Assembly: GCF_016808335.1 (NCBI RefSeq)
Contig: NC_053149.1
Location: forward strand, 38,828,118-38,892,117
Length of the DNA: 64,000 nucleotides
Direction: 5' to 3'
DNA from: Panicum virgatum
Lineage: Eukaryota > Streptophyta > Magnoliopsida > Poales > Poaceae
The translations under genes and the position numbers were made by a program. The notes below the pieces were generated by a model. That model saw only the letters and a list, made by a program, of their open reading frames with translations. It was not told the origin of the DNA and did no database searches. This document shows, in pieces, positions 38,044-49,371 of the stretch. How positions within the stretch are numbered: the stretch's first letter is position 1; each line of letters opens with the position of its first letter.

Positions 38044-40811
38044 ATGTCGGGAGAACATTCTCCCAAGAGTCCCGTCGATCCGATGGGTGAGGAAGACAAG
38101 AATAAGAACAAATATGATGATGGTAAACTTGAAGATGAGAATCAAGATGAGTCAAGAAGATCAAAAGGCAAGAAGAACAAAAACAAGAATGAAGATGATG
38201 ACTCGGATTCAAGTGATGATGAGATGTCATATAAAGAATGGAAGTCATGGAAGAAGGAGCAGAAATTGAAAAGTAAAAAGAAGAAGAAAGCTAGCTCCTA
38301 GATTTTGATTGACTCAAGTGATGACTCGGACTCCGACCGCAAGCGAAAATCATTTCATGCTTCTAGCAAGAGTGGGTCATCAAAAGACAAGAAATCATCA
38401 AAAGACAAGAAAAGAGTTGAGTATCACCGTGTGTCTCATGATTATACATTTCAACTTCCTAGTGACCATGGTGCATCTATTCATATGGGAAAGTCTCCAT
38501 TCTTTGATGGAACCAGATATAGTCAATGGAAAACCAAGATGTTTGGATACTTGAATGCAATTCACAAGGATATATGGAAAGTTGTAGAAGTTGGGTGTGA
38601 AATCTTGAATGAAGATGAGACTCCAACACCATTGCAACAATATGTGTTGCAAAGAAACTTTCAAACTTTGAACATCCTTCACACATCCATGAGTCCGGAA
38701 GAATTTGACAAGATAGAAGATGCACCAACCACCAAAGATGCTTGTGACACTCTCCAAGTCAATCATCAAGGTTCAAGGAAGGTTCATGAGTCAAGAATCA
38801 AGACATTGGAAGATGAACTAAGCCTTTTCTCTATGAAAAAGGATGAGAGTGTCAAGGAAATGTACAATCGGATGAAGAAGATCACAAATCAAATCAAGTC
38901 ACTTGGTGGTGACAAATGGGGTGATCGTGAGATTATGGACAAGCTCTTGACCGTGTACATGGCTAGAGATGTCACTTTACCTAGCTTGATAAGAGCCGAA
39001 AGAGGATTCAAGCACTTCACCGCTGAAAATGTTTTTGGTAGAATTGAGGCTTATCATGATCAACTTAGAAGAGTCAAGATAAATCAAGATTTGGCCGAGT
39101 TTCAAGAACAAGCGGCAAAGAACAAAATATAGCACTACAAGCAAGCTCCAAGGGCAAAGAGAAAGCAAATCAATCATCCAAAAATGAAGAATCTAGTAAT
39201 GATGAGGGTGATGAGCTTGATGATGAGCAAATGGCTTTGTTTATCAAGAATTTTAGAAGAGTCTTTAGAAAGGGAAACTTTCGGAATTATGGCAAGAACA
39301 AGAGCAAATATGAACCAAGAAGAAGATCTAACAAGCCTTATTTTGGGTGCAAGAAACTTGGACATTTCATTGCGGATTGTCCGGAAGAGAAGAAAAAGAA
39401 CAAAGATGACAAAGAAGGCTCTTCCAAGAGAGAAAGACCAAGATACAAGAAACAAGCCAGTGAAGCTCACTTTGGTCAAGAATGGGAATCACAAGAAGAA
39501 AGTGATTCCGAGAATGAAGATGTTGCAACCATGGCATTCAAAGCCTCTCCTCATCATTCCACTACATTATTTGAAGATCTCACCAATGATGAGGATCAAG
39601 ATCAAGTCATGTGTCTCATGGCGAAGAATGTGAAGGTAAATTCTCCAAACTCATCAAATGATGAACTAGATGAGGAAGATGAAGTTGCTAGTCTAATTAG
39701 CCAATATAGTAAAAAAGATGCAACTAAAATAATGAAACTAATGATGAAAATGGATGAGTTAGAAGAAACTCTTGAATCTCAAGAGGAATTGCTTAGGATT
39801 GAGAGAGAAACCTCTAAAACTCTTGACAAGGATCTTTCCTATGAAAGGAAGGAGAACAAGAGGATTAAGGACTCTCTCAAAACCAATGATAACATATTTC
39901 TTGAGGTAAGAGAGTTGCTCACTAGTGAAAAAGAGAAAGTGAATGACTTAACCAAGAAATACTCCTTGGTAGAGGACACAAATGCTAACTTGAAAAGTGA
40001 AATTGTGAAACTTCCAGAAAGCTTTACAAGCTTGCAAGCCATTCATAAGGCACTTGAGGTTGAGCACAACACTACTCTTAACAACTACTCAAAAGCTAGA
40101 GATAAATCTAGTTCATCCATTCCATCAACAAATAATGGTTGTGCACATTGTTATAATGTTGATATTCAAACTTGTGCTATTAACTATGTTGAGATGAATG
40201 CCATGAAGAAAGAAATTACTAGGCTCACTCAATTGTTGCAAGAAGAAATATCTCCAAATGAGTAAGCATCCAAAGCAAAGCCCGATTCACGGGTAGGTGA
40301 GTTTGAGAAGCATACCAAGGGATTTGGCTCAAGATACATGAGCAAGTTTGAATTTGAGAAAGGTAAAGGATTTGGGAAGAATGAGTAAGGTATTCCACAA
40401 TCCATCCCATATATCAAGAACAACAAGACCGCCGCATTGGGAGCCAATGGAGGTCTTGTGAATATGACTACTCCCATTCGCAAGGGAGAAAGGAAGAATC
40501 AAGCAACTAGTCATGTCAAGTTCATCAAGATAGGCACTACATGTGATGAGGGTGCCAAGATTGTTGCATCCTCATCAAAGAAAGACAAATTCAAGACCCC
40601 AATCAAATTACAAACACAAGAACTGTCTTCTCATGTATCCTTTTATGCATACTTTGTGTTGACTAGAAACCATCGTGGTAAAGTGGTTGCTAAATTTGTT
40701 GGTCACCGCACATTTAACACGAAAGTAAACAATTGTGTGTGGGTGCCCAAGGTGCTTGTAACTAACGTTCTAGGACCCAAGTATTGTTGGGTACCTAAAA
40801 GAAAAGAGTAA
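38044..40811 (+). pseudogene. Sirevirus gag (capsid, zinc knuckle, coiled coil), broken
   Basis: ATG at 38044. A first TAG at 38299-38301 is followed in the same frame to 39132 by the capsid region (FDGTRYSQWKTKMFGYLNAI, a UBN2/DUF4219-type match). The frame changes before 39231 and then runs in the new frame with stops at 40263 and about 40386. The zinc knuckle reads GCKKLGHFIADCP: His and last Cys are present but the first Cys of CX2C is not. A long Lys/Glu-rich coiled-coil segment follows (about 39700-40080), a Sirevirus gag trait. Ends VPKRKE with TAA at 40809. Confidence 0.85.
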
Positions 40812-40818
40812 CTTTGTT

Positions 40819-43800
40819 TTGCAGGGATACTCCTCCGGTGGATCAACTTGGGTGATCGATAGTGGATGTACAAATCATATGATCGGAGAAAGGAGTATGT
40901 TTGAATCTTTGACAAAATCAAGTGGTGATCACTACACCACTTTTACCGGTAATGAAAGAGGAAAAGTTCTTGGAACCGGTAACATCACTCTAAACTCACA
41001 ATTCAATCTCTCAAAGGTTCTTTTAGTTGATACACTTGGGTACAATTTGTTGTCCATTTCACAACTTTGTGACTCGGGCTTCAATTGTCATTTTACTAAT
41101 GAGGGTGTGTCCGTCATTAGAAGAAGCGATGACTCCATTGCTTTCAAAAGTTTGCTTAAGGGAAAGCTATATCTTGTGGATTTCTCACAAGAGAAAGCTC
41201 AAGTTGACATATATTTGGTGGCAAAGTCTAGCTTGGGTTGGTTATGGCATCGCCGACTAGCTCACATTGGGATGATAAATCTCAACAAGCTTCTAAAGGG
41301 GGATCACATCCTAGGACTAACAAATGTTTTCTTTGAGAAAGATTGTGTGTGTAGTGCTTGTCAAGTGGGAAAACAAGTTGGTGTTTCTCATCCATCAAAG
41401 TGCATCGTCACTACCGTCAAGCCATTTGAACTTCTCCATATGGATCTCTTTGGGCCGGTGGTTTACATAAGCATTGGTGGTAACAAATATGGTTTTGTCA
41501 TTGTTGATGATTATTCTCGTTTCACTTGGGTATTTTTTTTGCATGACAAAAGTATAGTACAAGAAACATTCAAGAAATTTGCAAGGAGAGCTCAAAATGA
41601 GTTTGAAACTAAGATCAATAGAGTAAGAAGTGACAATGACACCGAATTCAAGAACACCAACATAGAAGAATATCTTGATGAAGAAGGAATTGGTCATGAG
41701 TTCTCGGTACCATACACACTTCAACAAAGTGGAATTGTTGAGAGAAAGAATAGAACACTCATAGAAGCCGCTAGAACAATGCTTGATGAATACAAGGTCT
41801 CAGATCAATTTTGGGCGGAAGCAATCAATACGGCATGTCATGCAATCAACCGCCTTTATCTCCACAACATCTTGAACAAGATGTCATATGAGCTTCTCCT
41901 TGGTAAAAAGCCCAATGTATCATAATTTATAGTCTTCGGGAGTAAGTGTTTCATTCTAAACATGAAAACAAAACTTCTAAATTTGCTCCTAAAGTAGATG
42001 AAGGGTTTCTTCTTGGTTATGCCTCAAATGCTCACGACTATTGCGTCTTTTGCAAAACCTCCGGTTGTGTTGAGATTGCATGTGACGCGACATTTGATGA
42101 ATCTAATGGCTCTCAAGGAGAGCAAGTTGATGATGTTGTAGGATTGGAGGAACCATCAAGCAAAGCAATCAAGAAGCTAGCCATTGGAGAGATAAAGCCT
42201 CAAGAATAAGAAGATCAAGATGAGGATGAGATGATGTTTCCAAGTTCATCAAGAACACATTCCGCAGCGCATTCCGGAAACTCCGGAAATCAAGCCGGAA
42301 ACTCTGGGTCTCAAGTCCGGACTACCCGGATAGAGGACCGGAGTATCCGGGATATGGATCAAGAACCATCATCTCCTCATCAAGATGAACTTCAAGTTGA
42401 AGAAGAGGCTCAACAAGTTCAACAACAAACTCAAGTTCCTCATCCAAGAGTACATCAAAGTATTCAAAAAGACCATCCGGTGGACAACATCCTTGGAAGC
42501 ATAACTAAAGGGGTAACCACTCGTTCTCGTTTGGCTACCTTTTGTGAACATTACTCATTTGTTTCTTTCTTGGAGCCATTAAAGGTAGATAAAGCCTTGG
42601 ATGATCCGGATTAGGTGATGGCCATGCAAGAGGAGTTGAACAACTTCACACGGAATGAAGTCTGGTCCTTAGTAGAAAGACCCAAGCAAAATGTCATAGA
42701 AACCAAGTGGGTCTTTCGAAACAAGCAAGATGAAAATAGCGTGGTAACAAGAAACAAGGCAAGGTTGTTTGCTCAAGGATTCACGCAAATTGAAGGTTTG
42801 GATTTTGGTGATTTATGCTCCTGTAGCTAGGCTTGAGTCAATTTGTATTTTACTTGCCTATGCTACTCACCATGATTTCAAGCTATATCAAATGGATATG
42901 AAAAGCGCATTTCTAAATGGACCAATATCCGAATTGGTATATGTTGAGCAACCACCGAGCTTTGAGGACCCCAAGTTTTCAAACCACGTCTACAAGATCC
43001 ATAAGGCGCTCTATGGGCTAAAGCAAGCTCCTAGAGCATGGTATGAATGCCTTAAGGATTTCTCTTAAGGAAAGGCTTTGAGATAGGCAAAGCCGATCCT
43101 ACTCTTTTCACTCGCAAAGTTGATAAAGATATTTTTATTTGCCAAATATATGTCGATGACATTATATTTGGCTCCACTAATCAAACTTGGTGCGATGATT
43201 TTAGTAGGATTATGACAAAGAGATTCGAGATGTCCATGATGGGTGAGTTGACCTTCTTCCTTGGATTTCAAATCAAGCAACTCAAGGATGGCACTTTCAT
43301 TAGTCAAACAAAGTACACTAAAGATATGCTAAAGAAGTTTAACATGGAAGATGCCAAACCCATCAAAACTCCAATGTCAATCCAAGGACATCTTGATCTC
43401 AATGAAGATGGAAAGGCTGTGGATCAAAAGGTATATCGCTCTATGATTGGATCTCTTCTTTATCTTTGCGCATCTAGGCCCGATATTATGCTTAGTGTGT
43501 GCATGTGTGCAAGGTTTCAAGCTAATCCGAAAGAATATCATTTGATGGCGGTTAAAAGAATTTAAAGATATTTAGTTTTCACTCCTAATCTTGGCTTGTG
43601 GTATCCGAAAGGCTCATCTTTCGATTTACTTGGCTATTCCGATTCAGAGTATGCCGGTTGCAAAGTAGATTGAAAGAGTACTACGGAGACTTGTCAATTT
43701 CTTGGCCGGTCTTTGGTAGCATGGAGCTCTAAGAAGCAGAATTCGGTTGCCTTGTCCACAGCGGAGGCTAATTATGTCGCCGCCGGTGTGTGTTGTGCAC

Positions 43801-44102
43801 AACTCTTATGGATGAAGCAAACATTGAGTGACTTTGGTTGTCATTTTAGTGCGATTCCTCTCTTGTGTGATAACGAGAGTGCAATCAAACTAGCTAACAA
43901 CCCGGTGCAACACTCCTGAACAAAGCACATAGATATAAGACATCATTTCTTACGGGGTCATGAGGCTAAGGGAGATATTGCTTTACGACATGTAAGCACC
44001 GACAAGCAACTTGCTGATATCTTTACTAAGCCTATAGATGAGCAAAGGTTTTGTGCTTTGAGGAGTGAGCTAAATATTTTGGATTCTCATAACCTAGCTT
44101 GA
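40819..44102 (+). pseudogene. Sirevirus pol (protease, integrase, RT, RNase H), broken
   Basis: Protease WVIDSGCTNHM near 40850; pre-integrase zinc finger with WHRRLAHIG and CSACQVGK. Integrase core: MDLFGP, VIVDDYSRFTWVF, RSDNDTEFKN (usual Gly changed to Asp) and GIVERKNRTL. The first frame stops at 41923-41925. RT continues with [38 protein letters not shown] and YVDDIIFGS. RNase H has SLVAWSSKKQNSVALSTAEA and ends near LADIFTKP with TGA at 44100. Stops after VKRI, GCKVD and NNPVQHS, plus changes near 41930, 42800 and 43070, show decay. Confidence 0.87.
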
Positions 44103-44970
44103 ACCCTTGTACATGCTTGTGTGAACTCAATATAGGTTCTTTGAAAAAGAAAATGTCAATTCAAAACAAACCGTGAAAACTTTGAATTTCGAAAAGATTT
44201 GGATTTATTTGTTGCTTACTTGAGGTCATTGTTCTCCTTGATTGATTATTGGCTGATCTCAAGTAAGTAATTTATCTCAGGCTACTCGATCTTCACTCAA
44301 AATCTATCCAAAATCTATCATTTTTCAGTCTCAGTGCATACCTTCAGGGGGAGCCAGTTTGTCCGGGTTTTTACCCAGATACTCCGGGTATTCCCGGATA
44401 GTCCGGACTTTGTCCCGGATAGTCCGGACTATAATTTTCCCAGGGTATACCGCATGGGGGTCGGATTTTTACCGTTTCTTTCCTCTTTTCACCCTCACAC
44501 TGTCACCTCTCGCCCAGATTCGCCCTAGGGGCGATTTCCACCTTCCCACCATCTCTTTTTCATTAAATCGTGAATGAAGACTCTCCACCTCTCCGGAAAC
44601 TCCAGGGAAGTCTTGAATTTGAAGTTCCCGTGCGTTCTTGAAGGTTTCAAGGTACTTTGAACTTCATATCCTTCGCTCTCTCAATGTAGCAAGAGTTCTA
44701 GTATTTCCTTTAGGGCATTGTCTTCTAGCATCACTAAGGAACTCCCAGATTCAATTTCATTCAAATCCCATGGAGAAATCTACAGATTTGTAGAAGTTAG
44801 GGTTTCAGGCACTTGGCTCGGACACTCCGGGTTTGAACCCAAGATACTCCGGACCCTCCGGAGTATCTGGGCTCTACCCCGGACTGTTCGGACCTTGTTT
44901 GTTCGAGGCTTCAACTTTCAATTCCTTTTAGCACTCAAATTCATTCCAAATCTACTCTTTTGTCTAGGAA
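44103..44970. other. Sirevirus spacer between pol and third ORF
   Basis: Noncoding. Contains the polypurine-like CAGGGGGAGCC (44345-44355) and two clusters of TCCGG motifs (about 44360-44430 and 44818-44895). Confidence 0.6.
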
Positions 44971-46672
44971 ATGGGTAGAGAGCGCCGGGTGAAACAACGC
45001 CATGATCCTAGTTCTCAGAGGGAGGAGGAAGAGTCACCTCCTAGCCCTCCACGGCGCGAGTTGCATCCTCGCCATCGCCCCGGAAAGGAACCCGCTGGCA
45101 GCAGCAGCCAAGCACCTCCAGCTCGTACCTAACGACAGCCACGGCGTTCTCCTTACATGATGCAAGGCATGCCAAATCCACCTCCAGCCCAAATTAATCC
45201 ACAGAGGTGAGGTATCGCTCATGACATTTGTCCTAGGACACTGCCTCATTTGCAAGTAGAGTTCACCCCTGAGCAAAGGAACTACAATAGATTTCCCAGA
45301 CTTGCTCGTCCATGGCTTGTAGAGGGTTTTGCAATTGAGATGGCCAGAAACTACAGTGGGCAAGAAGTGGCACTCAGGGATGCTAGACAAGATGATGTCT
45401 ATCGACTGCAGAAGTGTGAGGGCCTTGAAAGGTGTTTTTGGTGTCAACTTCACCAGGACTTCTATACATCTATTGTGCTCAAAGGATCCGAAGTACCAAT
45501 TGTTCCATGCAAGTATGTGGATTGGAATTACTTTGAGAAGCCGAATGATCCACACTACAATGTATCCATTGAGATCTGCAAGGAATTTGGACTTTATGAG
45601 CTCATGGGTTTTAGGTATGATTGGAACACAGAAATCCTCTCTCAATTTCTCTCCTCTTTGTATTATGATGCACATCGAGTCACTTTTTATTGGACAACTG
45701 AGGGAGAAATATACGATATTGATTATATGACCTTTTCGAGACTCCTTGGACTTGGCTCAAAGGATGAGCAACGTGATCCAATTCACGTTGAGCAGCCGCT
45801 AAGGGGTTATCAAGTGCCACAACTATTCTTCAATCCTATGTTGGCAAATAAGGGAAATGCAAGCACTCTTCAGCCATGCTACTATGGCTTGAATCGGTTT
45901 TTTCAGAAACACTATTTATGCCAAGAAAGGAGATGGTACAGCTCTTCGCCACTATGCCGTAAATCTCTTGGCAAGGACTTTGCCTGGTGGTAGGCCTTTT
46001 TGCATCATGGATTACATGTGGAATGAGCTTCGGAGGGTGATGGTTGATCCAGACAAGCATCTCCCATATGCACCATACATCATGTATATGATTGAGAGGG
46101 TGACCAAGTTTACATTCCCAAAGTCACAAGCATGAGCCCCTTCACCTCTGTCCTCGCTCAGGTGATGCACCACCACCTCTTCCTAGGCATGCTGGAGCCA
46201 CCAGGATTTCGAGGCCAGATGCCGCACCATCCTCTTCTGCTGCTCCTAGCTACTCGGATCCTTCTCATGACCACAACAGCTTTTTCATCAAGAGGGCTCT
46301 TTGTAGCATCTTTTGTATGTGCAAGAGCATTGCTTCAGAAGTGAATGAAAATCGTTGGGACATTCAAGCAATCAAGGCTCACATGGGCCTTCCCTTGGAC
46401 GCTCATGATGAGCTTCCGGAGTTCGACGACCCCTTCGCCGAGTGGGACGCCGCCGATGCCGCTCCCGAGCCAGCCTTTGTTCTTTTACCTCGCCAGCGTC
46501 GCCGCCAGACTAGCCGCACCGCTCATGCTCCCCGTCGTCCTCCTGCCGGACAAGAGATATTCGATGAGGACGAGGAGACCGAAGAAGAAGAGCCCCAGGG
46601 CTACAAGGAGGAGCACGAATCGGATGAGGACGAGGACACCTCCGACGATGTTCTCGACGTCGATGAGTGATG
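44971..46672 (+). pseudogene. Sirevirus third ORF: plant 'putative transposon protein' domain plus acidic tail
   Basis: ATG at 44971; in-frame stops at 45130 (TAA) and 45208 (TGA), then open to 45993. The segment RNYNRFPRLARPWLVEGFAI ... GEIYDIDYMTFSRLLGLGS resembles the plant putative transposon protein domain found beside LTR elements (PF20167 as I remember it; not searched). A frame change near 45930 continues it to 46134 (ALRHYAVNLLARTLPGG). A further frame (46317-46672) ends in a highly acidic, Asp/Glu-rich tail. It occupies the place where Sireviruses carry an envelope-like ORF, but I see no signal peptide or membrane segment. Confidence 0.65.
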
Positions 46673-47400
46673 TTCACTTGTTTTTCATTCCCTTTTTGGC
46701 GCTTGTTGACAAAGGGGGAGTGAAAAGATCATTCATGTACTCATTTAGCGCTTCACGCTTGTATCGGGCTAGTATGACTTATCTATCGTGTGTGGCACTC
46801 TTGGTACTCTATGGCACTCTAGTGTGGTTAGTATAGTTTGAGAACTTTGAGAATTTGATAACTTTATCTTTGTCTATCTATTCGTGTAAGGACCTTATGT
46901 GGCTTGAGAAAACTTTTGTATTGTGTGCTACTCTATGATTAGATCATCTATTTATCATGTGTTTAAGGCAAAATTGTGTTAGTTTGTTTCTCTGGAACTG
47001 CAGTTGTGAATGCCTTCTTTGTGTTTTGCTGTGCCGACCCCGGATAGTCCGGGTCACAGGGCTGGATAGTCTGGGACTCATGTCCGGAGTTTCCACGCCC
47101 TTACCCGGAGTGTCCGGGTTTTTGGATGCAAACACACCTTTTTGTGTGCATAACATGTCATATGCATTCACACTTGAATTTTGGCACACACACACACACA
47201 CTCACCCCACTGTAAATTTTATAAAGAGTGACTTTGAATTGTATTGTTTTACCATTATTTGACATTTGAGAAGTCAAATTTGAAATTCAAATTAATGGCA
47301 TACTTTTAGGGGGAGCTCTTTATATACTAGTGAGTTACATTCGTTTTGATTATCAAATAAAGTACATAGGGTTGTCATCAATCACCAAAAAGGGGGAGAT
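46673..47400. other. Sirevirus 3' untranslated region with polypurine tracts
   Basis: Contains a TCCGG cluster (47040-47122), a CA dinucleotide run (about 47184-47200), an upstream purine tract TAGGGGGAG (about 47307-47315), and the main polypurine tract next to the LTR (47387-47399). Confidence 0.65.
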
Positions 47401-48684
47401 TGAATGGTATCTAGGCCCCTAAGTGGGTTTTGGTGTTTGACGACAAAACCGTGTATGTTTAATGTATTATCTAAGCTTGTGTGCAGGAGCTACGGTTGGA
47501 TAAGCGATCAAGAATGATGAAGTACGCCCCCTCAAAAAGGGAATGAAAAAAGGGTGTTAGATATAAATTCAAGAAATAGATTTTCGATTTGTAATTGAGT
47601 TTAGGAACGTCGTACTATCAAGGGGGACTTCGATCTAAAGGTTGTGACCGGGTTCTAGTGCTCAAGGAACACAAACAAAATCAAAGAGAGATCATGGCCA
47701 CTCAAAATTTCCACAAAAAAACAGCCTTGAGAGAGATTGTGTACTGGGTCCGGATAGTCCGGACTTTCGCCCGGATTGTCCGGGGTCCGGTGTATCCGGG
47801 CTATTTCCCGGAGTATCCGGGTAACCTTTGCCCAACGGCTACTTTTCAGTGTGAGGAGTATATATACCCCTCTTACCCCTTCACTCTCTCTCTCTCTCTT
47901 GCTCATTTCGAACCTGACCAGGTCCAAACCCTAGAACAAGTACTCTCACTCCCCCCTTTGATTCTTGAGAGATTTCTTGAGGGATTCAAGTGAGAGACTT
48001 GCAAAAGAAGAGAATTGTGCTAGTGAGCATCCATTCCAACCCTTGAGCACTAGTTCTTCGTTGAGACCGCGGATTCAAGTCTATTACTCTTGGAGCTTTG
48101 AGCTCCTAGACGGCTAGGCGTGCTCGTGAGTGCTCAAGCTGCATTGTGAGCTCCACGGGAAGTTTGTAAGCTTCATTTCTCTCCGAGGAATCCATAGTAA
48201 GTGACCTCGGGCTTGAGCATTGGTCTCGCCCTTGGGTGAGGAGCATATGGGTTTTTGAGCACCATCTCTTGAACTCTTCCTCAACGGAGACGTAGCACCT
48301 TCGGGTGTGAGCTTCGGGAAACAAATTTTGAGTCTCTTGTTGTTACATTACTTGCTCTTACTTGATATTTTCTTTTGAGTCAACTTTGCTAGGGTTTGAG
48401 ATCGATCTATTCATATACAAGTTTTTGGTCAAGTGTATCTGTTCGAATAGCCTTAGAAGTACCTTTAGGTAACTGCAAATTTACTCGATCTAAATTCTAC
48501 ACACTTCTTCCAACAGTTGAGCACGTTGCACCGTGACCCGGAGAGTCCGGGTTTCCACCCGGATAGGCCGGACAGTCTGGAGTATCCGGATAATCCGGGT
48601 CACCTGTTACTAATCAGATTTTTAAGTGTTTTAATTTCAGATTTAGCCTATTCACCCCTCTCTAGGCATCTTCAGATCCTCTCA
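47401..48684 (+). repeat. 3' LTR of the Sirevirus, 1284 bp
   Basis: TGAATGGTATCTAGG... to ...CAGATCCTCTCA, with TATATATA at 47859-47866 and the same TCCGG clusters (about 47750-47826, 48536-48602). Preceded directly by the polypurine tract AAAAAGGGGGAGA (47387-47399). Confidence 0.9.
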
Positions 48685-49371
48685 ACATTCTAGCCTTTGC
48701 CACACGAACAAGTGATATTGCATTAAGAATATCTTGTTCTCTTCTTTGTAAGCACTCAGATAATTCATTTGTGTATCCAAGAATAATAAGCATTAAATGT
48801 GAAGCAAAAACAAAGTCAAATGACTCAAATACTCCAACTATCGCATGTATTTTTTTGGCCAATCACCCTTTTGTGTTGGATCTTCTCCAAGAGTAATGAG
48901 TACGTCTCGAATTGTGGGATACATAGCAATGATGTTGACAATAGTTCTGTAATGAGAGCCCCACCGAGTATCACCAGGGCTAGGTAATCCCCTCTATTGA
49001 TTTAATCCACTCCCAGTTTCTAGTTCATCACACTCAATTGCTTTCATGATACTTTCAAGTCTAGAATTCCTAATCATGCCATGACGCTTACAAGAAACTC
49101 CAACAATATTCAGAAAGAGAGATACTTGATCGAAAAACCACACACAGTCATTATTTCCCTTAGCAACAACAACAAGAACTAGCTGGAGTTGATGTGAAAA
49201 ACAATGGATATAATAAGCAGAAGGTGATTCTTGCATAATCAATGTTTTTAGCCCTTTAATATGTTCTTTCATATTGCTAGCCCCATCAAAACCCTTGACC
49301 ACGAATCCGAGTGATGCTCAAGCCAAGACTAACAAGTAGAGCTTCAATTGCTTCCTTGAGTGATAAAGAAG
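48685..49371 (-). pseudogene. hAT transposase, central segment
   Basis: Minus-strand reading from 49371 includes GFDGASNMKEHIKGLKTLI and YYIHCFSHQLQLVLV (RNase H-like transposase core), then GDTRWGSHYRT, DWPKKIHAIVG and VAKARM just before the Sirevirus. One in-frame TAG follows GSGLNQ, and a one-base expansion of an A-run near 48850 shifts the frame. The N-terminal part is cut off by the chromovirus LTR starting at 49372. Confidence 0.82.

Larger units (their letters stand above)
36716..48684 (+). mobile_element. Sirevirus-type Ty1/copia retrotransposon, 11,969 bp
   Basis: LTRs at 36716-37985 and 47401-48684; flanking 5-mers GCATT and ACATT match four of five. PBS TGGTATCAGAG immediately follows the left LTR. 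Order is gag, protease, integrase, RT, RNase H, then a third ORF and a long 3' region with GGGGGAG tracts. Large size, multiple polypurine tracts and an extra ORF after pol are hallmarks of the Sirevirus (Maximus/SIRE) lineage. About ten stops or frame changes make it non-autonomous. Confidence 0.92.
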
